The notes beneath the pieces are model-generated. The model was not told where the DNA came from. It saw nothing but the letters and a program-made list of their open reading frames with translations, and searched no databases. Positions 57,993 to 64,000 of a stretch of DNA of 64,000 bases are shown piece after piece. The DNA is taken from positions 210,335 to 274,334 of the forward strand of contig NZ_JANIBM010000004.1 of assembly GCF_024505045.1 (NCBI RefSeq). Direction: 5' to 3'. Within the stretch, counting starts at the first letter, position 1, and every line of letters starts with the position of its first letter. Both the position numbers and the translations under genes were made by a program. The stretch is from Methylomonas aurea (GTDB lineage Bacteria > Pseudomonadota > Gammaproteobacteria > Methylococcales > Methylomonadaceae).

Positions 57993-59189
57993 ATGAGTTA
58001 TCCCGAACTGTTTCTGAAAAAGAACGAAGACAAGCGTTTGCGCCAAGGCCATTTATGGGTGTTCAGCAATGAGGTCGATTGCCGGCGTTCACCGCTGGAG
58101 CAATTTAGTCCGGGCGATTTGGCCACGGTATGCGATGCCGACGCTAAGCCGATCGGATTAGCTTACGTCAACCCTAATGCTCTGATTTGTACGAGGTTGT
58201 TGACTCGTAAAAGCAATCTGAAAATCGGCGAGAGTTTTTTCAAATCCCGGCTGAGCCAGGCGCTGAATCTGCGCCAGCGTCTGTTCGACAAGCCGTTTTA
58301 CCGGTGGGTGTTCGGCGAAAGCGATGGCCTGCCTGGTTTGGTGGTGGATCGCTTCGGTTCGGTATTGTCGGTGCAAATCACCACGGCCGGCATGGAGCGA
58401 CACAAGGACTTATTGGTCAAGGTGTTATGCGACTTGGTTGAACCGACCGCGGTATTGTTGAAAAACGATACCGGTCAACGCCAACTCGAGAATTTGTCTT
58501 TGCTGCCGGAATTGGTATTTGGCGAATTGCCGGAGCGCTTATTGGTCGAAGAAAACGATACCCGATTTTTGGTGAATGTTGCCGACGGGCAAAAGACGGG
58601 CTGGTTCTACGATCACCGGGAGAACCGTGCCCGGCTGGCAAAGTTGGTGGGCGGCATGCGGGTGCTGGATTTGTTCAGTTACGCCGGAGCTTGGGGTATT
58701 CCGGCAGCAATGGGCGGGGCGGCCGAAGTCTGTTGCGTCGATAGCTCTGAAAGCGCGTTGAAACTGGCCGAAGCCAGCGCCGAGTTAAACGGTGTCGCCG
58801 GCAATATGCGTTTTGTGCGTAGCGATGTGTTTGAGTTTCTAAAGCAGGCTCGAGAGCAACGCGAACCGTTCGACGTCATCATATTGGATCCGCCGGCCCT
58901 GATAAAACGCAAGAAAGATTTCAAATCCGGTTATGAAGCTTATCGACGCTTGAACCATTTGGCGTTACAGGTACTGTCCGGCAACGGTATTTTGGTTTCG
59001 GCGTCTTGTTCGCACCATTTGAGCCAGGAAAATCTGCAAGAAATTTTGCGATCGTCGGCACGGCATATCGATCGCCACTTGGTGTTTTTTGCCGCCGGCG
59101 GCCAAGGTCCGGACCATCCGATACATCCGGCGATGGCCGAAACCGAATATTTGAAAGCGTTCTTTTGCGCGGTTAGCGCACGTATCTGA
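57993..59189 (+). CDS. rlmI: RlmI-type 23S rRNA cytosine methyltransferase
   Basis: 398 aa. An N-terminal PUA domain (KNEDKRLRQGHLWVFSNEV) is followed by a central domain (FGESDGLPGLVVDRFG) and a SAM methyltransferase domain (GMRVLDLFSYAGAWGIPAA, then ILDPPALIKRKKDF and SASCSHHLS). The ILDPPAL and SCSHH blocks fit m5C methyltransferases of the RlmI group. 6 bp after the previous gene. Confidence 0.92.
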   Translation: MSYPELFLKKNEDKRLRQGHLWVFSNEVDCRRSPLEQFSPGDLATVCDADAKPIGLAYVNPNALICTRLLTRKSNLKIGESFFKSRLSQALNLRQRLFDKPFYRWVFGESDGLPGLVVDRFGSVLSVQITTAGMERHKDLLVKVLCDLVEPTAVLLKNDTGQRQLENLSLLPELVFGELPERLLVEENDTRFLVNVADGQKTGWFYDHRENRARLAKLVGGMRVLDLFSYAGAWGIPAAMGGAAEVCCVDSSESALKLAEASAELNGVAGNMRFVRSDVFEFLKQAREQREPFDVIILDPPALIKRKKDFKSGYEAYRRLNHLALQVLSGNGILVSASCSHHLSQENLQEILRSSARHIDRHLVFFAAGGQGPDHPIHPAMAETEYLKAFFCAVSARI

Positions 59190-59193
59190 CCTG

Positions 59194-59370
59194 ATGCCGG
59201 CGCAGAAATCGGGCTGCGATCTGTGCGGGCAGCCGGTGTTGATTGGCGGGTTCAAGTTGAATACCGTGCAAGGCCCGAAAAAATTCTGCTGCGAGGGCTG
59301 TCGCAGCATTTTTCAATTGCTCAATGCCGAGCAAATAATAATAACGACAACAGAGGAGAAACAAACATGA
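59194..59370 (+). CDS. 58-aa cysteine-rich metal-binding protein
   Basis: A short frame 4 bp after the rlmI stop. CDLCGQPV at residues 8-15 and KFCCEGCRSIFQLL at 30-43 give five Cys in the pattern of the metal-binding domain found at the N-terminus of copper-type P1B ATPases (CcoI/FixI group). Here that domain stands alone, with a short tail (NAEQIIITTTEEKQT). Its TGA overlaps the ATG of the next gene (ATGA), and the next gene's RBS GAGGAG lies inside its coding end, so translation is coupled. It probably binds copper or zinc; inferred from pattern only. Confidence 0.75.
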   Translation: MPAQKSGCDLCGQPVLIGGFKLNTVQGPKKFCCEGCRSIFQLLNAEQIIITTTEEKQT

Positions 59371-59912
59371 ATATCCAAGGGGGCACAAAAGCCTGCGAAT
59401 CGTGCACGGACCGGGTCAATATCGGTTGCCATCATAAACAGATGCCGGTGTGGTCCAGGGCCGTCGGTTTGTTGTTTATTTACTTGCCGATTCTGACTTT
59501 GCCTTTTGTCATTACCAGCGCTTACCTCACTTACTTCAGCCTGAAATTGGTCGGCGCACAAAACGTCAAAACCTGGGGCGATTTCCTGCCGGCAAGATCG
59601 AGCCATCGTTACGACCTGAAAAGCCAGATTACGATGGACGGCTCGTTCAAGTTGAGTATGTCGCAATCCAAATTGTTTTGGATTTTAAATTGCACGTGGT
59701 ATTGCCCTTACAGCGTCGGTTTGTTTGAATGGCATGCCTACATGGTGAAAGTGGTGGAAAATTGGTGGTGCCCGTTTACCCATGACCGCAAAAACAGCTA
59801 TACCCAAGGCGCCATCGATCAGTCTTTTTGGCATATTTATCCTGAAGAGAAAGCCAAATTGCACGAAGACGATAAAAATAATCCGATTTTTACGGCCGAT
59901 CCGGATGCCTAA
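59367..59912 (+). CDS. Cysteine-rich membrane protein of unknown function
   Basis: 181 aa. The N-terminus has CESCTDRVNIGCHH (three Cys and two His) before a membrane segment (about 33-57; GLLFIYLPILTLPFVITSAYL). The rest is Trp/Tyr-rich with WILNCTWYCPYSVGLFEW and WWCPFTHDRK, giving further Cys pairs. I choose the ATG at 59367 with a strong GAGGAG eight bases before it. I do not know the family; the Cys/His pattern and coupling to the 58-aa protein suggest a metal-linked membrane system. Confidence 0.75.
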   Translation: MNIQGGTKACESCTDRVNIGCHHKQMPVWSRAVGLLFIYLPILTLPFVITSAYLTYFSLKLVGAQNVKTWGDFLPARSSHRYDLKSQITMDGSFKLSMSQSKLFWILNCTWYCPYSVGLFEWHAYMVKVVENWWCPFTHDRKNSYTQGAIDQSFWHIYPEEKAKLHEDDKNNPIFTADPDA

Positions 59913-60085
59913 TCGTTGGACGATTGTCATAGTGCCTTAATCCGGTCCAGGGATAATGGCGGGTCGGCGCGGTCAAGATTTTCCCTGCTCGGTCGTAATG
60001 GTGAGTAGCGGTCTGGTAAATATTATTCGCCAGGGATGCTCATAACCTACTGAATCTAAAAACCAATTCTTATTGTCGACACGGA

Positions 60086-61693
60086 ATGAATACTGAGAAT
60101 ACTAAAGCTGGCGTCATTTGGTCGTTTTGGGGAGCTGCTTTTCTGCTGCTATGTGTTGTCTTTCGCGACAGCTTGGCTGAAATGGTTAACACCTGGACTA
60201 ATGTCGAGGAATATAGCCATGGTTTCTTTATTCCGTGTATCACCGTTTATCTGATTTGGATGCGGCGAAGCGAGCTGCGCTTAGCTCAGGATTTCAGAGA
60301 ATCGGCGCCCGGATTGGCTGTCATTGTTTTGGGCATGCTGGTTTTTATCTTGGGAGGTCTGGCGACAATCAAAACGATGGAGCAATACTCGTTTTTGGTG
60401 GTGTTGACCGGAATGTTCGCCTGCGCATTTGGGCTAAGAGGCTTGAAGACGGCTGCGATACCCTTATTGTTTTTGGTTTTCATGGTGCCTTTCCCGGCAT
60501 TCATTCTGAATAACTTGTCATCGAAATTGCAGTTGATTTCCTCCTGGCTCGGGGTCGAATTTATCCGGGCTTGCGACATCATGGTGTACCTGGAAGGTAA
60601 TGTCATCGATTTGGGTAATTACAAGTTGCAGGTAGTCGATGCTTGCAGCGGCTTGCGTTATCTGTTCCCGCTGGCCAGTCTGGCGTTTTTATGCGCTTAT
60701 CTGTTCAAAGGTCCGTTCTGGCAGAAGTTGCTGATCTTTTTGTCTGCCATGCCATTGACCATTTTTATGAACAGTTTCCGTATCGGTGTGATCGGTGTGT
60801 TGGTCGATAACTGGGGTACCGAGATGGCGGAAGGCTTTCTGCACGACTTCGAAGGCTGGGCGGTATTTTTGTTATGTATGGTGCTCCTATTCATCGAGAT
60901 GTGGATTTTCAGCCGGATCAGCGGCAGTAAATTGGCATTCAGTGAATTGGTACAAATCCCAGCGGAGTGGGGGCGGGCACCGGTTTCCGGCTTTTTCGTC
61001 GGGCAATTGAATCGGTCGGTATTTGTGGTCTTAATCTTGCTGATTGCTGGCGCGGGTGTTTCGGAAATGTCCAAGGGCCGTGAAGACGTAATTCCACAAC
61101 GCAAAGCCTTTTTAAATTTTCCGACCAAATTGGGCAATTGGCAGGGACGTAACGACTATTTAAGCCAATTCTATTTGAACGAGTTGAAGTTGACTGATTA
61201 CGTGATCGTTAACTTCAATGAGCCTGGTACCCAAAACGGCGTCAATTTTTACAGTGCCTATTACCAGTCTCAGCGCAAAGGCGCCGCCGTGCATTCGCCG
61301 CGCAGTTGCATTCCTGGCGACGGTTGGCAGATTATCAGCTACGGTCAGCAGGAGTTTCCTGAGTTTATGTTGGACGGCCAAACGCTGGAGTTGAACCGCG
61401 CTATCATTCAAAAGGGTGAGAGTCGCCAATTGGTCTACTTCTGGTTTCAACAACGCGGTAGAACGATAACTAACGAATACATGGTCAAATGGTACTTATT
61501 CTACGATGCTATCATGATGAACCGAACAGATGGTGCGTTGGTGAGATTAGTCACGCCGGTCGATTCAGCCGAAGATATCACGCAGGCTGATAAGCGTCTG
61601 CACGCTTTTCTGCATGATTTGTTGCCGGAATTGGGGAGCTATTTGCCCGGTAAAACGATAATTCCAGTTGCCAGTATTCCTGCTTCAGGTTGA
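60086..61693 (+). CDS. Exosortase fused to EpsI domain
   Basis: A 535-aa inner-membrane protein. The N-terminal exosortase domain has 8 or more helices and the transpeptidase triad: C187 (VDACSGLRYLFPL), R232 (NSFRIGVIGVLVD) and H253 (FLHDFEGWAVF). The C-terminal ~200 residues are an EpsI (DUF3485) domain (SYYxSQRKGAAVHSPRSCIPGDGWQI-like). Exosortases cleave and sort PEP-CTERM-type proteins to the outside. The fused form fits the XrtD subgroup, but I see no CTERM substrate in the window. Confidence 0.92.
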   Translation: MNTENTKAGVIWSFWGAAFLLLCVVFRDSLAEMVNTWTNVEEYSHGFFIPCITVYLIWMRRSELRLAQDFRESAPGLAVIVLGMLVFILGGLATIKTMEQYSFLVVLTGMFACAFGLRGLKTAAIPLLFLVFMVPFPAFILNNLSSKLQLISSWLGVEFIRACDIMVYLEGNVIDLGNYKLQVVDACSGLRYLFPLASLAFLCAYLFKGPFWQKLLIFLSAMPLTIFMNSFRIGVIGVLVDNWGTEMAEGFLHDFEGWAVFLLCMVLLFIEMWIFSRISGSKLAFSELVQIPAEWGRAPVSGFFVGQLNRSVFVVLILLIAGAGVSEMSKGREDVIPQRKAFLNFPTKLGNWQGRNDYLSQFYLNELKLTDYVIVNFNEPGTQNGVNFYSAYYQSQRKGAAVHSPRSCIPGDGWQIISYGQQEFPEFMLDGQTLELNRAIIQKGESRQLVYFWFQQRGRTITNEYMVKWYLFYDAIMMNRTDGALVRLVTPVDSAEDITQADKRLHAFLHDLLPELGSYLPGKTIIPVASIPASG

Positions 61694-61779
61694 TTGAGGG
61701 AGAGCTTCCCCATCAGTTTGAAAGTCGCTGAAATTAAATCGGATTTTTCGAATTTTGTCCTACACAAAAGGAGCTTAAA

Positions 61780-62901
61780 GTGAGCACTAAAAAGGCGTTG
61801 ATCACTGGGATAACCGGCCAAGACGGATCGTATCTTGCTGAGTTTTTATTGGAAAAAGGTTATGAGGTGCACGGCATCAAGCGGCGCTCGTCGCTTTTTA
61901 ATACCGAGCGTGTCGATCATATCTATCAAGATCCGCATATCAAAGATCCGCGGTTTTTTTTGCATTATGGGGACTTGACCGATAGCTCGAATTTGACTCG
62001 GATTCTCAGCGAGATTCGCCCGGACGAGGTTTATAACTTGGGAGCTATGAGCCATGTGGCGGTATCGTTCGAGTCGCCCGAGTACACCGCCGACGTCGAT
62101 GCGATTGGTACGTTACGTTTGTTGGAAGCTATCCGCTTTTTGGGGCTGGAGAAAACTACCCGTTTTTACCAGGCATCGACTTCCGAGTTATATGGCTTGG
62201 TTCAAGAAATCCCTCAAAAAGAGACCACACCGTTTTATCCGCGTTCTCCTTATGCGGTTGCCAAACTCTACGCCTACTGGATTACCGTAAATTACCGCGA
62301 AGCCTATGGCATGTACGCTTGCAACGGTATTCTGTTTAATCATGAATCGCCTCGTCGTGGCGAAACGTTTGTGACCCGGAAAATTACCCGCGGCCTCAGT
62401 AACATTGCGATTGGTCTTGACCAGTGTCTTTACATGGGCAATATGGATTCGCTACGCGACTGGGGGCACGCCAAAGATTATGTGCGGATGCAATGGATGA
62501 TGCTGCAACAGGAGCGGCCGGAAGATTTCGTAATCGCTACCGGTGTTCAATATTCGGTGCGTCAATTCATTGAAATGTCGGCCAAAGAATTAGGTGTGTC
62601 AATTCGTTGGGAAGGGCAGGGTGTTGAGGAAAAAGGTTTTGTCGACTCGATTATTGGCGACAAAGCTCCAGCGATGACAGTGGGGCAGAATATCGTTGCG
62701 ATTGATCCAAGATATTTTCGGCCAGCAGAAGTTGAAACCTTGCTTGGCGATCCGACCAATGCCAAAAATAAGCTCGGTTGGGTGCCCCAAATTACGTTGC
62801 AGGAAATGGTTGCGGAGATGGTGGCATATGATTTGGAACAGGCGCAGAAGCATGCACTGCTTAAGAAGCAAGGGTACAGCGTAGCCGTCAGCAGGGAGTA
62901 A
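61780..62901 (+). CDS. gmd: GDP-mannose 4,6-dehydratase
   Basis: A 373-aa extended short-chain dehydrogenase that makes GDP-4-keto-6-deoxymannose. It has [33 protein letters not shown] at the start, the STSELYG active-site block, [10 protein letters not shown] (Tyr-x3-Lys) and [19 protein letters not shown] start with AAGGAG six bases before it. First step toward GDP-L-fucose with the next gene. Confidence 0.97.
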   Translation: MSTKKALITGITGQDGSYLAEFLLEKGYEVHGIKRRSSLFNTERVDHIYQDPHIKDPRFFLHYGDLTDSSNLTRILSEIRPDEVYNLGAMSHVAVSFESPEYTADVDAIGTLRLLEAIRFLGLEKTTRFYQASTSELYGLVQEIPQKETTPFYPRSPYAVAKLYAYWITVNYREAYGMYACNGILFNHESPRRGETFVTRKITRGLSNIAIGLDQCLYMGNMDSLRDWGHAKDYVRMQWMMLQQERPEDFVIATGVQYSVRQFIEMSAKELGVSIRWEGQGVEEKGFVDSIIGDKAPAMTVGQNIVAIDPRYFRPAEVETLLGDPTNAKNKLGWVPQITLQEMVAEMVAYDLEQAQKHALLKKQGYSVAVSRE

Positions 62902-62905
62902 ATTC

Positions 62906-63880
62906 ATGATAGATAAAAAGTCTAAAATTTATCTGGCCGGCCATCGCGGCATGGTCGGAGCGGCCATCTATCGTCAGTTATCGGATTCAGGTTATCAGAA
63001 TATAGTAGTTCGAACCCATGCGGAATTGGATTTGACTGATCAGACGGCGGTGCGCCGGTTTTTCGAATCCGAAAAGCCGGATTGGGTGGTACTGGCCGCC
63101 GCCAAGGTCGGTGGTATACATGCTAATAATGAGTATCCTGCTGAATTTATTTACCAAAATCTAATGATTGAGGCCAATGTCGTTCATGCTGCTTGGTTGG
63201 CGAATTGTCGGCAGTTGTTGTTTCTGGGTAGTTCATGTATCTATCCAAAATTTGCCGAACAGCCGATGCGAGAAGACGCCTTGCTGACTGGTGTGTTGGA
63301 ATCGACCAATGAGCCATATGCAATCGCCAAAATTGCCGGAATCAAACTTTGCGAATCATATAATCGCCAATACGGTATGGACTACCGATCGGTAATGCCG
63401 ACTAACCTTTACGGAGAAAACGATAATTTTCATTTGGAAAACAGCCATGTCATCCCGGCCCTGATCAGGAAATTTCACGACGCAAAGATAAGTAATTCTC
63501 CAATGGTGGAAGTTTGGGGAACGGGCAAGGCCATGCGTGAATTTCTGCACGTTGATGACATGGCGGCGGCATGCATTCACGTGATGGGCTTATCCGACGC
63601 CGAATACAAGGCATGTACTGAGCCAATGTTGTCTCATTTGAATGTTGGTACCGGAACGGATGTAACCATTCGAGAACTGGCAGAGACTATCGGTCGAGTC
63701 GTCGGTTTTCAGGGTGAAATTAGTTGGAACACAAGTAAGCCCGACGGTACGCCGCGTAAGTTGATGGATGTATCCAAGCTCAAGTCCTTGGGATGGGAGC
63801 CGAAGATTGGTTTGGAAGAAGGTCTAAGCAACACCTATCAATGGTTTTTGGCGCATCAGGGGCAGTTTAAGAGCCATTAG
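62906..63880 (+). CDS. fcl: GDP-L-fucose synthase
   Basis: A 324-aa epimerase-reductase that converts the Gmd product to GDP-L-fucose. It has [17 protein letters not shown], the [13 protein letters not shown] block, [20 protein letters not shown] with the catalytic Tyr and Lys, and [28 protein letters not shown]. 4 bp after gmd. The sugar is probably for exopolysaccharide or LPS. Confidence 0.97.
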   Translation: MIDKKSKIYLAGHRGMVGAAIYRQLSDSGYQNIVVRTHAELDLTDQTAVRRFFESEKPDWVVLAAAKVGGIHANNEYPAEFIYQNLMIEANVVHAAWLANCRQLLFLGSSCIYPKFAEQPMREDALLTGVLESTNEPYAIAKIAGIKLCESYNRQYGMDYRSVMPTNLYGENDNFHLENSHVIPALIRKFHDAKISNSPMVEVWGTGKAMREFLHVDDMAAACIHVMGLSDAEYKACTEPMLSHLNVGTGTDVTIRELAETIGRVVGFQGEISWNTSKPDGTPRKLMDVSKLKSLGWEPKIGLEEGLSNTYQWFLAHQGQFKSH

Positions 63881-63927
63881 CAGGTCTCTTACCGCCGCCT
63901 CTTAACTGTTCAAAATTAAATAAAGTG

Positions 63928-63956
63928 TTGACAGAGTGGAGGGGTGTGGCTAGAAT
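63928..63956 (+). promoter_or_regulatory. Strong consensus promoter at the right edge
   Basis: TTGACA (63928-63933), a 17-bp spacer, then TAGAAT (63951-63956). An AT-rich stretch like an UP element (63911-63925) comes before and a GC-rich discriminator (GAGCGGC) follows. Such near-perfect promoters with GC discriminators are typical of rRNA or tRNA operons. No gene starts before the window ends. Confidence 0.75.
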
Positions 63957-64000
63957 GAGCGGCTCTTCACTGCTGACGGTTTCGGGATTTGAAGGTTGAA

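Overview
This window looks like chromosome from a gammaproteobacterial methylotroph, most like the methanotroph order Methylococcales (Methylomonas-type). That placement is an inference. It rests on gammaproteobacterial housekeeping blocks (yceD-rpmF-plsX-fabHDG, aroQ-accB-accC-prmA), a full urea uptake and hydrolysis locus, the formate-using PurT enzyme, and an exosortase beside GDP-sugar genes. No methane or methanol oxidation gene lies in the window. I saw no rRNA or tRNA gene, CRISPR array or prophage, but a consensus promoter at the extreme right edge suggests that an rRNA or tRNA operon follows.

Region 1 (1-24.4 kb) is the urea locus. Read from right to left on the minus strand it runs: a porin gene, urtA-urtB-urtC-urtD-urtE (urea ABC importer), a small membrane protein gene, then ureD, ureA, ureB, ureC, ureE, ureF and ureG (nickel urease and its maturation proteins). 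At about 20-24.4 kb, on the plus strand, lie a hybrid histidine kinase fused to an NCS1-type transporter and a LuxR-type response regulator; they may sense urea or a related nitrogen compound. The locus would be a canonical compact operon except that it is broken up by eight copies (seven full, one truncated) of a roughly 250-270 bp repeat. In three places two copies face each other and enclose AT-richer cargo genes: 2060-4190 (secreted pentapeptide-repeat protein), 6961-8391 (unknown 190-aa protein) and 18149-20080 (unknown 178-aa protein plus a broken REP-associated tyrosine transposase). The copies differ by matched changes on both sides of at least six stems, including a long-range stem that encloses two hairpins. 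The folded structure therefore appears to be conserved. This is the strongest candidate for an undescribed system in the window.

Region 2 (24.4-36.5 kb) is housekeeping, nearly all on the minus strand: fatty-acid and phospholipid initiation (fabG, fabD, fabH, plsX) with rpmF and yceD, a Maf-type pyrophosphatase, an HDOD protein, a lytic transglycosylase, purT, a membrane-anchored MutS-like ATPase, hemH, folE and dusA.

Region 3 (36.5-50 kb) holds a very large PilZ/DUF1631/GGDEF/EAL protein, a chemoreceptor, a DUF2076 protein, a YlqF-type ribosome-assembly GTPase, gap-pyk (glycolysis) and uvrD.

Region 4 (50-60 kb) is a plus-strand run. It carries fxsA (minus), cutA, a DsbD with a duplicated N-terminal domain and a TlpA-like thioredoxin (periplasmic thiol and metal handling); aroQ, accB, accC and prmA; a zinc-ribbon protein; an RlmI-type methyltransferase; and a translationally coupled pair made of a 58-aa cysteine-rich protein and a cysteine-rich membrane protein.

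Region 5 (60-64 kb) has an exosortase-EpsI fusion, then gmd and fcl for GDP-L-fucose. This suggests the start of an exopolysaccharide or protein-sorting locus, before the strong promoter at the edge.
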